Position numbers and translations under genes: made by a program. Shown here one piece after another: positions 1 to 10,341 of a stretch of 32,641 nucleotides of DNA. The notes under the pieces were generated by a model. The model had not been told where the DNA came from. It was given only the letters and a program-made list of their open reading frames with translations, and searched no databases. This DNA is from Reticulitermes lucifugus (Eukaryota > Arthropoda > Insecta > Blattodea > Rhinotermitidae), in NCBI GenBank assembly GCA_026260175.1, contig JAKCWW010006408.1:1-32641 (forward strand). The letters are read 5' to 3'. Each line of letters opens with the position of its first letter. Positions within the stretch are counted from its first letter, which is position 1.

Positions 1-1222
1 TCAGGACCGTGATTTTTCAACGATTGATGCGGGAAAACGACAGTTCGAGGAACGATGGAGGCGAGAAAAAATAGTGTTATATGGGGCTAATTTCGGGACC
101 AAATAAGGCAGACGATACATGCGGGAAAACGACGGGAACGATGGAACGAGGTTTCGCTATATATATATATATATATATATAGGGTGGGACCAGCAAAAGA
201 GCTGCCCCCTGGCACATTGACAAGTCATCCATTAGGTGCTTGAAAAACCACGTTTCCAATTTTGAGGCACTTTTACGCATGTTTCGGCTCCATCAACGCA
301 GATATTGGCATGTTTGTAGTCCTTGCACTTACCTTACAAACAATCATTAGTAATTGTCATTTCCAGTTTTACTCAATTATTTCATTGAACTGTTACTAAT
401 TAGCCACCCGTTTTTGACATCAGAATTCACTGTTAATATTTTGTACACTTGATTTTTTTCAGCTTTCAACTTTGTCATGATTTATTTTGCTACCAACTTC
501 TCGTTTGCTCTTTTCTTCAGTCACTTGAACTTTTGCATCCAAATCAGACACAGCTTTTATTGGACACCATGGCTGTGACTAAATGTATGAAATAGCCATC
601 TTTAGGTTACTGTAACTGAACTGCTTACTGTAATGTTTTCTACGGTTAAGGAAATTCCATTCCACTAGGCTACACTTATGATTCATGGTGATGTATGATG
701 AGATGGGTGTTAATATGTATGCCAAGCTGCAGCATGCAACATCCATCTCTGCTTCAACAGCACAAGTCATTTGTATGTGTACAGCTAGCGTGCCAACTAA
801 AGCAGCTGTTTAGAGGAAGTTGAAATTCAGATTACAAGAACCTGCCCAGAAAAGTGCAATAAAAATTAATGTGAAGCTCAATATTTATATTTTACATTTT
901 ACATTAAAATCTTGTTTTTGCTTTTTATGCTGCATTAGTTTCTGGTATTACGTATGGTTCTGTATTGTTTTAAATCTAAATCATGAAGGCCAAAGAACAT
1001 TTTTGTTATGTTCAAGTTTTGTTTAGTATGGGTTCTGTTATGGATCAGATTTAGTTTGCTGTAAAAAAAATTAACTGTCTCATCTTTATGGAGAGAGTAT
1101 ATTTCAGTCCCAGGTCTCTGAGAAAAAGTCTCATCTTTAGTGACCCCCTGAACTAGGAATGACCCTAGCAACAAGGTTATCTTGTAATTGTCTTGTATGA
1201 CCCATGCCATGTTTTGCTTTAG
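1..1222. other. Upstream/intronic stretch without recognised exon
   Basis: No exon of the WDFY gene or any other protein-like reading frame is recognisable here; the stretch is probably the intron before the FYVE exon. At its left end a 15-base unit ATGCGGGAAAACGAC occurs at 27-41 and again at 119-133, each followed by an AACGATGGA block (51-59 and 137-145), so about 90 bp is imperfectly duplicated. A (TA)n tract follows at 158-181. This edge looks like the remains of an interspersed repeat of unknown class. The rest is plain AT-rich sequence. Confidence 0.5.
158..181. repeat. (TA)n microsatellite
   Basis: Twenty-four bases of uninterrupted TA dinucleotide directly adjoin the duplicated ATGCGGGAAAACGAC repeat. 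Confidence 0.95.
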
Positions 1223-1455
1223 ACCCCTGAGTGGCATGAGTCAGACTGCTGTCAACGATGTGGACGCCCTTTCTTCTGGAACCTTCGTGCCATGATGGAC
1301 CAACGCCAGCTGGGTCTCAGGCAACATCACTGCCGCTACTGTGGGCGTGCAGTTTGTGATCGTTGCAGTGCAGGCCGGGCTTCCATTCCTGTAATGGGTT
1401 TTGAGTTTGATGTACGTGTCTGTGATCCATGCCTCACTGAACTGAAAGATATGGA
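1223..1455 (+). CDS. WDFY-like exon encoding the FYVE zinc finger
   Basis: The 233-nt exon (77 codons plus 2 nt) follows a TTTGCTTTAG acceptor and enters in phase 0 with ACC CCT GAG TGG (TPEW). It leaves at a GTAAGT donor (1456-1461). It encodes the whole FYVE domain: eight zinc-binding cysteines, RQHHCR (a variant of the usual R-R/K-HHCR box), the hydrophobic membrane-insertion turn before it (MMDQRQLGL), and DVRVCDPC at the end. Confidence 0.92.
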
Positions 1456-4400
1456 GTAAGTGCAACAGTTTGTGAATTATTTAGTGACACCCTGAACTTT
1501 TTAACTTATTTAGCGTCAAATTACTATGTACAATGAATTGCAGTATGTTGAGAAGCAAACTGTTTTGGCCTATTTTTAGACACTATTCTGGAATTTTCAT
1601 GGATGGACTGAAGAGCCATTAAGTATGTATTTGGATAGTTGGTGCTCCTGAATATGTGTGCTATGAGTTACTGCTGTACCATTCTGTTTAACACGAGTGA
1701 CCAACTAATCACTGGATATAAATTCATGAAAATCTGGGTCCTTCTGCATGGATGTTACTTACCTCAGCTCAAAAAATGTGTATTGATGTTTGAAAACGGC
1801 ATTTTTTTTTAAGACTGTGAAACCCTCGTATAAGGTTTCTCTGGGGAGCACTGGATTTTAATACCAATCTGGGGAAAATCTTAACAGGAATAAATCAACA
1901 CCAGCATTATTGACTTGAAGTCATTGAACTTGGGTGCTAAATAAGGTGAAATCTTAATTTGTAGAATGCTGTCCTTTCTTTGGAAGTCACACAAGTGTAG
2001 TTCTTCATTTAATACTTTGAAATTCAAAAGCAGATTATTGCAGATTGTTGAATTCTGTCCCCCCCCCCCACAAGCCATCAACAAGAGAATATCAGTTATA
2101 GTGTGGTTATTTACTAAAAGTTATTTACTAAAAGCAATAACTCTACTCATATGTGCACACTGGATGTAAGCCATGAAAGAGAACTTTCCTGTGCTGTTTC
2201 GTTAGGAAACCAAGTGTAATAAATTTCTTATGAAATGTAATATGGTCTTTCATTATTTTACAAGTGTTACACTGCCATGGAATTGCGTTATGCCCAGAAC
2301 AGTATTTAAGTCTATTGAAGACTGTTAATGTAGAGGTCTTGCCCTCCATGTCAGGTCAGTTGAAACTTGGCTTCTAGTCTGACTGATGTGGAAGGATGCT
2401 TTTTCTATACAACAGTCATTTGTCAATCACGGGTTGTGTAAAAGACACCACAGTTGGCAAGACCAGTGTCTTATGGCAGGGATACTCAACCTTCTAGGCA
2501 GGTGAGCCACACTGGGAAAGATACAATATGCTACAAGTGTAGGAGCATTCACACCAACACAAAACCGAGAAATACAGTAAAAATATGGTGAAAATTGTGT
2601 AAACTTGCCGTATGAGTGTGAAGCTTTGGCCTTTCTTTGTTTCGCAGGAGAATTAACATTTGGTCCAAATTGACGTGCCATTTCATACCACAGTATAAGT
2701 GCACAAGTGTGATTCCTGGTTGGAACTTTGTTTTGTTTCTTTGTGAAAGCCAGTTTACCACAGTTGCAAAATTTCATGCTTACTTAAATAACTCAGAGAA
2801 ATGACAAGCATCAAGTTTAAAGCAGTGTAAAAGGCAATTAAGGCTTCCTGTTTGACACTGCTTTGCGTGATTGAGTCATACTGTGGTTCAGTCAATCCAA
2901 GTTTCAGTTTTCCTGGTGCATCATTGATTTCAGCAGAGAATGGATTTTCAAAGATACAGCTTGGCTGTGAGTCTTCTAATTTCATTCTAAAATTCTCAAC
3001 CAAGGAATCAGTTATTTCTCAGCAAGGACACTTGGAAAGGGAACATGTACTGATCTGCCCTCATTAGCAAGTCACAGGAAGAAAAGTTACACAGGTTGGC
3101 ATTGTCCATCTGTTTTAAAAATTGTTTCAGCTTCATTTCAGTGGTTGTGACACGTAATACAAATCAGAAATGAGTTCTGTTGACCTTGAATTTTGGTATT
3201 TAAGTGGTGGCTGATAGTACATAGCAATACCACATCTTGAAGCCACCTTTCATCACGGCGGTGAACCATAACTTTGTGTTTATCATTCATGAACAGACCT
3301 GTTTCCTGCCTCAACGCTAAAAATGTTTCTACACTGTCCTATGACTCAACAGTTTGACTTCTGGAGGATACAAGTCATTCTCATATTTAGCATCAGTTTC
3401 TGACAAAAGAAATTGAAATTGGCATTGATAAGTCCACACCCAGTGCTACAGCTTTCATAACATGTTCAAACTTGAGAGCTCTTCTTTGTAGAGTGACTGT
3501 TGACTGTTGATGGGTAGTGCAGTGAGTTTGATGTAAACTCTGAGATTTTGGTTGTCCATTTCTCTCCTGATTACACCCATAAAATCTGGCCTCTTTCCAG
3601 TCACACTTTGAGCTCAGCTGTTGTCACCCTTCTAGTTTTTTCCAAGGTAGCTGAAGTTCCTTCGTTGTTTTGCATACACTCTGGAACAAATCTTTCTCTG
3701 TTGTGCCATGCAGGTTTTTAAGACTAACTAGTTCTTGGACCACTTTCAGAGATTCTGTCAAATTATAACAGAATCTTAAGATGGTCTAAGAAAGGTGGAA
3801 AATTTGTAAGGGAATATTTGCAACATGTAGTGCAAGAGATCTGTCTGGAAAAAGGATTGTCTTATGCTGTAAGTTTTTCTCTTGCATCAATGACGGTATG
3901 TTGAAAATATTAGCCATGGCTTTATTATTAACTCAGAAACAAAGCAGAAGAATTTTAAAGCTTTTTTAGCATTGATTAACAATAATGATATAAACGATAC
4001 TGTGCGGGTTGTGAAGATGTGAACTGGATACATCTGGCCAGTACAGCCCTGTCCCCACCTGACGTGGTCATTGGTTTATTCTGTATGTACACAAATTGAA
4101 AACTATGTACATAAAGTGAAATACAGTACCATGATTGGCAAAAGTGTGAGTGGTGGAGGATTTCTGTATTAGAACTTGAAATTTAACTTATTTATAAGCA
4201 CTGGAATATAAAAGAATAATGACCAGTAGATTGAAAGTGTGAATTTATGCGTACATGTGTATTTGTGCATGCATGTGTGTGCACAGTGTGCATGTGTGTG
4301 GGCATGCGTGGGGGATCATGTTGTGTCAGATCACGGGAAACCACAGAATTCAACTTGGTCCCCTGAGGTTTGAGTAGAATTTTCCTATATAGTGTTGTGA

Positions 4401-5134
4401 TTAGAAGGCCTAGAGCACTTACTGCAGTTATAAAAGAAGATTTGTTTGAAGAACATTTATTGTAAATCATTAGAGCCAAAGAAGGTAGCAAAGTGATTGT
4501 CAGAATTAAGTGTTAAATCAGCTAGTCATCCATCATTAGTTTAACATGTTGATGAACTGTGTACATGCAGATACTGTGTGTGCTGCTTGCCGTAGTTAGA
4601 ATGCAGTGCTTTGGGTGCAAATAAGCAAACCTAGAGAAACCAGGGTTTATGTCAGTGTAAATATCCTTAAATTGTAGATGTGCATACTCATCTCTCCTGT
4701 TGATGAATTCTACCAAAGGAAGTTTTTCCATGCCATACTTCTGATTGCTGCTATAATATTTTTGTATAGCTTTAGCTGTAGCTCGAAATGAGCTGGGTTA
4801 CACGTACACCGTAGAATAATTCATTCTTATTTAGCATGTGGGATCTTTAAGGTCATTAGACAGCTGTTTAAGGTAGAGTGTTGTTACTATATTTTTGTAG
4901 AATAGAGTTCCCTGGTCACTTCTGGTACTTACATGTTGTAAGTTTTTGAAAGGTAAAGTTAAAAGTTTATACGTTCTTGGATTGTTTTGTTTCAGTCACA
5001 CTTCAATGGCTACATTTCATGATGCGAAACATAGCATTGTGTTCATGGACCTTGATGAGCCCCGCAAGCAACTGCTGACTGTTGGCCAGGACCGACTGAT
5101 CAAAGTGTGGGATGTTTCTGCACTTTTGCAGTAA
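1223..5134 (+). CDS. WDFY1/WDFY2-like WD repeat and FYVE domain protein, C-terminal two exons (partial gene)
   Basis: Spliced model join(1223-1455, 4996-5134), open at the 5' end. Family knowledge: WDFY1/2 are WD40 propellers with a FYVE zinc finger inserted before the last blade; they bind PI3P on early endosomes and act as scaffolds for kinases such as Akt. Seen here: the first exon carries a full FYVE finger with start motif PEWHESD, four CxxC-type zinc pairs (CQRC, CRYC, CDRC, CDPC), the PI3P-binding box RQHHCR and the late RVC motif. The second exon has a typical last WD40 blade ([26 protein letters not shown]) ending in TAA. The 3540-bp intron splits an Asp codon (GA^T), and the phases match. 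The order FYVE then one WD blade is diagnostic of WDFY1/2 among FYVE proteins. Whether it is nearer WDFY1 or WDFY2 cannot be settled by eye; by memory it looks closer to WDFY2. The N-terminal propeller is outside the window. Confidence 0.9.
1456..4995 (+). other. Intron of the WDFY-like gene (3540 bp)
   Basis: GT at 1456 and AG at 4994-4995, with a TTTTGTTTCAG acceptor. It carries an antisense hAT transposase relic (2477-3770), a C9 run near 2060 and a GT-rich patch near 4235-4310. No coding exon is visible inside it. A methionine codon at 4946 is open into the last exon but lies upstream of the acceptor, so it is intronic. Confidence 0.85.
2477..3770 (-). pseudogene. hAT transposase relic (GTF2IRD2-like type), decayed
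   Basis: Read on the minus strand, with stops and frameshifts, this gives an ordered series of blocks typical of the domesticated/hAT transposase group that includes GTF2IRD2. From about 3750 downward: [33 protein letters not shown], then about 3330-3200 [17 protein letters not shown] and [19 protein letters not shown], then [10 protein letters not shown] and finally [12 protein letters not shown] with [10 protein letters not shown] at about 2960-2860. At the low end, 2477 begins CAGGGATACTCAACC, a hAT-like terminal inverted repeat. The matching opposite terminus was not found, so the far end is truncated or eroded. It is antisense to the host gene and has no intact reading frame. Confidence 0.8.
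4996..5134 (+). CDS. WDFY-like terminal exon, last WD40 repeat and stop
   Basis: The exon starts after TTTCAG at 4995; its first T completes the GA^T codon left by the FYVE exon. It encodes about 45 residues with the [14 protein letters not shown] blade signature and ends ALLQ then TAA at 5132-5134. The WD dipeptide sits 7 residues from the end, as expected for a propeller-closing C-terminal blade. Confidence 0.9.
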
Positions 5135-5266
5135 TCTACAAGCCTTTGCAATCTACAAGATATTGTGATAAATGAGAGTGTGTTGATTAACAGGCTGCCA
5201 AAACTATATTATGTAATATAAAATTAAATGTATATAAATATGCATGTGCTTGCTGTACATATAATC

Positions 5267-5292
5267 TGTGTGTGTGTGTGTGTGCGCGCGCG
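5267..5292. repeat. (GT)n-(GC)n microsatellite
   Basis: Alternating purine-pyrimidine run: GT repeats turning into CGCGCG, about 130 bp after the WDFY-like stop codon. Such tracts can form Z-DNA, but no function is implied. Confidence 0.9.
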
Positions 5293-7594
5293 TGCACGCA
5301 TGTGCACACGGTATGACTACACTTTTACATGGATAAAAGTTGTTTGTTAATCATTGCTGAATAATAAGAGAAGCTTTGTCCATGATCCAAACATTATCTC
5401 CTTTGACTAAGTGGCAGACATTCCAGCATGGATGTTACGGATGTTTGGAAAATGGCTGTGATGTACAGCCCTAGGTAGCATATTCTGTAATGTATAAGGT
5501 GCTGTTACTTGTGCGTTTCTAGATATAATGATTTCTGGATTCCAACCTAATATTGTAACATGATTTACACTTTTGGAGCAGCTTAACACATCAGTTGGTG
5601 AGTGCTTCTGTGTGAAATTCAGCTTCAAAGATGATTTCCTTCCAGTTCCTGTCACATCAGTCACTAAATGCTCAGACAATTCTGTGTGCGAGTTGAAGAG
5701 TTGTACATAGTGACAAATAAGATAGTAACTGAAATTCGGATCTTGTTTCTTTAAACTTATAAATTCTATTTGGAAATGTGTTTTATATTTATTGCAGTGA
5801 AATATACAACTAATTTCACTTTTACATCTGTGTACACAATTATATCAACCTCAGGCAAAAAATGTAAGGTTATGGAAATCAGACATTTTTATTTTGTGAT
5901 CTGGGTGCATACCCTTCTCATACTGAAGTTGCAAGGTCAAACATTACACTCTGATTACTGTTGTTACGAACAGAACATGTACAAATTTCTAGAATAATTT
6001 CACTTGATAAACAATTTGCTGTTAAATAATTGTTGGCTATGAAGTCATTGGATGACAGTTGAGACATCGGATACTTGTATTGCAGCTTTAATATGTATGT
6101 GAAATTTGACTGTTTCGTTTCCAATATTTATTTAAAACTATTGTCACAACTTCTGCCCTCGTTTTGAATTGACAGGCAACCCTACTTACTAAGCAGAATA
6201 TTTTATGACAGAAACTTGTTTATGAATGTTGGTAATGGTGGGTAATACTGAGTAACTTAATTATAGTTCTGTGCATTTCTTAAATACAGTATATGAACAT
6301 ATCAAGTGCTTTTAATCATGCAACTGAACTTTATGGAAAGGCTGGTATTGTTGCCTTATAATGACCAACAATTTTCATCCTTCAGTGCTCAGTTTTTGTT
6401 TAAAAGGAGGTTGTGTACTTGAAATTAGTTCAGGATCTAAAAATTCATATGTAGAGTTACTGTCAGTGTGAATCATGTAATGTTTCACTTCTGCAGTACT
6501 GTTTTTACAGCTGTACTGTCACGCAAGACAACAGATGTAACTGACTTGCACCAATGTAACTCATACAGGAGGGAAAGGGGGCATGAATTGTGAGCTTTCA
6601 GTCACTGCTGTTCTTTGTCACTTACTGCACAAGAGTCACGTTACACACATTTAGTTTGAGTTAGGTCAGAGACTGCAAGAAATTACTTTGATAGTACTGT
6701 TGTATATGATAACAGGGGAGGAAAATTCCATATTTGGAGTACTTGCTGCCAGTGTGAAAAGGAAATACCTTATAAGCTGTACCAGTATTGAATTTGAAAT
6801 TTGTGATTTGCCGTGTGGAATAAGCCTTTAAATTACATATTTGTTTGAGTTAGTGTATTATAGTTTACAATCTTTCACTAATTTATATTGTAAAACTTAA
6901 GAAGTGTCATTAAATTTATGTTCTTGTACCTAATTTGTGTATTAAAATAGTGAAATATTCTGCTTGGGTTAGTGTGATCAGTTTGCATAATATTGTGGAA
7001 TATGCAAACAGCTCCTTTAAACTGTGAATTTCAGTGCAAGTTTAGATATAATTAGCAGAATGCTGATACAAACTGCCAGAATTTTATTGGATGTTAAAAT
7101 ACAAACCTACCTCGCTTATGTCATCACAATGTCACTATATTTTGTTTCTTTGTGGTTTATAGAACGGATAATCTTGGAATAGCACTAACCCTTGTATGGG
7201 ATTTAGGTTTACTCTCCCAGCCAGAATTAAAATGCAGTTATCCATCAGAATATAGACTGTGAAGCTGCGTGATGCATAACGGGGTTTGAATTAGTCAGGA
7301 ATGATAGTGAAACCTTTGATACTTTACAAGCATGCTTAACAAAGGAGGTGGTTAAAGTTTATTCCTTCAAGTGATATAGGATGGGTTTCCCAGTAGTGCC
7401 TCTGGAAATACATTAGATGTTACAAATGTTGTTCCATGTGGCAGTGAGGTGGTACCTTACTTAGGACACACATGTACAGTTTTCAGCAGAATCATATACT
7501 GAGTTTTTTTTAGTTTGGGGCTCCATTTCCTAATAAACTAGGAATGTGATGTAAAACTGTTATGTATCATTATACCTTGCATTTCTTTCTTCTG

Positions 7595-7600
7595 AATAAA
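7595..7600 (+). terminator. Candidate poly(A) signal AATAAA for the WDFY-like gene
   Basis: Canonical AATAAA in the + strand, followed by a T/G-rich stretch. It is about 2.46 kb after the stop codon, so use of it would imply a long 3' UTR. Shorter variant signals near 5215 (AATATA) are alternatives. Confidence 0.4.
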
Positions 7601-7815
7601 ATAGATTTGTATATGTTATTAATTCCATGTAGTTTAAAATGGTAAGTCAAATTTTTTGTATTGAAATGGTAGATAGACTTTCAACCATTTACACATGATT
7701 CTTGAGGTGGCAGATATGATTTTATGTTTGTGGTCATAGTTTTTCCTAATTATTTTCGAAGGTAACATTGCACATCACACTTTTAAGTGTGACATCCCAT
7801 TGTAATATAAATATA

Positions 7816-8002
7816 CAAAGGTAAGGAGAGTATTGTCAACCACAACAATCTTCGTGAGGTGTAACACATGCATAGTTTTCCCGTTGTATCTTACTGCCTG
7901 ATGATGGCTGTTTATAGGTGAGTCACAACATGTGTCGTAATAATTTTCAACTTAATTAATGTACGAAGATTGTTTTGATTGATGATACTCTCCTTACCTT
8001 TG
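7816..8002. mobile_element. Foldback/MITE-like element with about 40-bp terminal inverted repeats
   Basis: The left arm 7816-7855 (CAAAGGTAAGGAGAGTAT...) and the right arm 7963-8002 (...ATACTCTCCTTACCTTTG) are inverted copies of each other with only a few differences. The roughly 107-bp centre holds a CCTGATGATGGC block (7897-7908) and a weaker inner pair ACACATG/CATGTGT. It is non-coding. Its superfamily is not clear, and no clean target-site duplication is visible. Confidence 0.7.
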
Positions 8003-9450
8003 CAGATAACAGTTATTTTGAGGCTTAATCAATTGTAACTTGCTACATTGTCCAACCATATGAGAACACTCTTGCAAGTAAGAGTGGCATGTCTCATGCA
8101 TTTCCTGTGCTATTTAAACACCGTGGTCCAAGGGTGTCTTTGTCCACAAACAAGACATACATTTTGGCATACTAGTCACTTAGCTCGGAACACAGAATCA
8201 TATCCATTTCTGGACAAAAATGTGTATTTTATTACAAGCTTTGTGTGATACCTGCCATTTTAGAAATAAGGCCTGGTACATAGTCTAGTTTGGTTCTAAA
8301 AGAGCTGTATATTGTTGCTTCTAATGTTTAAGAAAACAGAACTATGTTGCTTGTGCTGTGATGTGTACAGATGCCAAATATCGCTTCAGATAACTGTCTT
8401 TTGGGATATGATTATTTGTAGGCTGGTAGATGTGTGTGATTGTTTTGGAAGCTAGATCTACCCTGTTGATGGTCTGTGAGAACTTCAGATCTGACTGTTC
8501 AGAAGTGACATTTGATGGCATTTTATCTGAGTCAAGAAAAGTTTGGAGGAATTTTTCCCCCTAGACTTGAAGTTCATAAGGAGTTTTATGCGTATGATTT
8601 AGGCCCTACCCACCCCCTCCTAGTGGTGAGGTTACAAATGGATTGGAGTTATACTTCCGCCTCCCCTCTGTGCATGGTGTGACCTTTACCATTTAGGGCT
8701 TACCCATGACAATGTAAAAAGGCAGCGTGGCACTGTTAGAACTAAAGCTGGCACTTCAAGGGTTAAGTATAGAACAGTCCCATATAAAAGGCACTCTTTG
8801 GGGACAAACAAATGATTATCACAGGAATAAAAGAGAATAATGTGAATTACTTCAAAATTTACCTTCAGATGAATGGTGACACTTTGAAACTTTGGTAAAC
8901 ATTGTGAAACCTTACACGAAAAAACCCACAAATTTTAGCCAAGTTACTGTATTTAGGTTTTTCGTGGTTTTCCCTACCTCTTCAAAGTGAATGTCTGAGA
9001 CAGTAACTTCATGTAGACCAGCAATCATAATTGTCACACCACCCCATCTGGAGATGGCACAGTAGGTCTGTGATAGGCCATGGCGCCAAGGGACTTCGTC
9101 TCACCCCCCTGCCATACAGTGATAAGTAATAAACAACAAAAACTTACTATACTGTTTTTGATTCCTTTTCATGTACTTCACTGCCAGACTGCCCATAAAT
9201 GCCGTCAAGAGCAACCTCATGCATTCTCATTTCCATTGGATTCATCAGCTCCAGAGCTATCTGGGTTTGCAGCAAGGTGTGTTGGCAGGTCTGATTAACT
9301 GTGAATGGCAGGAAATTGTAGTATCTTCACAAAGGTAAGTAAATATCATCAGCAAATAATGCAGCTTATTGTGACTGTTCTGCTTGTTAAGTGCATTTGC
9401 ATAGTCATAAAAAGCACTTTTAGCTTCATCATGTACATCCGTTTGCATTT
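8003..9450. other. Intergenic stretch, nothing recognised
   Basis: Only short chance reading frames are present. No exon, RNA gene or clear transposon signature was seen. Confidence 0.5.
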
Positions 9451-9454
9451 ATTA

Positions 9455-9560
9455 GCATGGCTCCCACTGGACAGATCTCTGTGAAATTTGATATTGGGGA
9501 CATATGAAAATCTGTCAAGGAAATCCAAATTTGGTTACAGATAGACAGACAGACAGAAAT
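9455..9560 (+). repeat. Dispersed repeat copy (CTCCCACTGGAC ... AAATCTGTC type)
   Basis: It shares an ordered series of blocks with 28385-28470: GGCTCCCACTGGAC, then a GATTTTCATGGAATTTGGT-like block (here GATCTCTGTGAAATTTGAT), then GAAAATCTGTC and AAATTCAAGTTTG-like sequence. It ends in a (GACA)n tract at 9543-9557. The class is unknown; probably part of a non-autonomous element. Confidence 0.55.
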
Positions 9561-9753
9561 GTTGGGTGCAATACTTGAAGGCCTAAATGTGTTTCAGATT
9601 TTTGGCAGCTACATATGTAGCACAGCAGTAACAGGAAAGCATTGTTGTGTTCCCATGACAACACTTTCAATATTTACTATATTTTTACAGCAACCCATAT
9701 GTCAGAAATACAGAGGGAACACTAATTAAGCTTTATTTAACACTTTAAAATTG

Positions 9754-9794
9754 CCCTACATATGTTTCGGTCACAAAGTGACCATCATCAGGGG
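9754..9794 (-). other. Hammerhead-ribozyme-like motif (possible Penelope/retrozyme remnant)
   Basis: On the minus strand the order is CCC (9794-9792), core CTGATGA (9791-9785), one T, a perfect 6-bp hairpin GGTCAC-TTT-GTGACC (9783-9769), GAAA (9768-9765), a 2-bp stem III candidate (A-C/G-T around ATAT), A at 9757 as the putative cleavage base, and GGG (9756-9754) pairing with CCC. This is the element order of a type I hammerhead with a minimal stem III, as described in Penelope-like elements. Against it: one extra T between CTGATGA and stem II, and a stem I of only 3 visible pairs. Activity is doubtful, and it may be a decayed copy. Confidence 0.45.
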
Positions 9795-10061
9795 TGTCGT
9801 ACGCACGTGTGTGCACTTCACTTCACGTTGTCCATTGTTTACTAAGTTATGCGTGGGGGTTATTTTTTGTACACTACTCCACGATAGTGGGTACCACTGA
9901 TACTGTGTATTATGATCGTAGGTTGACGTAATTTGTGTTCATTTGTATACATTGCCTGTCTTGTTTCTTTTCCTTCCTAAAAATCCAGTGACATTTTCTT
10001 GCTCATAAAATCCTGTTTTGTATTGAGGTCAGTGACCTTACACACTTACACACTTACATGC
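9795..10061. other. Intergenic stretch beside the hammerhead-like motif
   Basis: No coding potential is seen. It may be the rest of the element carrying the hammerhead-like motif, but no end could be identified. Confidence 0.35.
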
Positions 10062-10341
10062 TGATTCCAGAGGCTCTCCGGTCTAAGGCGTGGGTCTGCG
10101 GCCACTTGCTTGCTGGGATTGTAGCTTCAAATCCCGCCAGAGGCATGGATGTCTGTCTCTTGTAAGCGTTGTGTGTTGTCGGGTAGAGATCTCTGCGTCA
10201 GGCTGATCACTTGTCCAGAGGAGTCCTACCAAGTGTGGTGTGTCTGAGTGTGACTGTGAAGCCTTGATAATGGGGAGGCCCTGGTCCACTAGAGGCTGTT
10301 GCGCCATTGTGGGGGGGAATATATATATATATATATATATT
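10062..10341 (+). mobile_element. tRNA-derived SINE (family 1), older copy with (AT)n tail
   Basis: It aligns by eye with the SINE at 30016-30267 read on the other strand: both share AAGGCGTRGGTCT near the head, TTGGGATTGT/CTGGGATTGT before box B, then TGTCTCTTGT, GTTGTGTGTTG and GGTAGAG..TCTCTG. Here box B has decayed to AGCTTCAAATCC and box A is weak. The copy ends in a 23-base (AT)n run (10319-10341), unlike the TTTC-type tail of the other copy. No target-site duplication is visible. Confidence 0.75.

Larger units (their letters stand above)
5135..7815 (+). other. Probable 3' UTR and downstream flank of the WDFY-like gene
   Basis: No coding potential is seen. The stretch is AT-rich and poor in recognisable transposon fragments, which fits a long 3' UTR up to the AATAAA near 7595. 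A (GT)n/(GC)n tract lies at 5267-5292. Confidence 0.45.

Noticed and set aside
4946..5134. Open frame starting at a methionine at 4946 as a separate small gene
   Set aside because: The upstream part is intronic, before a clear TTTCAG acceptor. Only 4996-5134 is coding, as the last WDFY-like exon.
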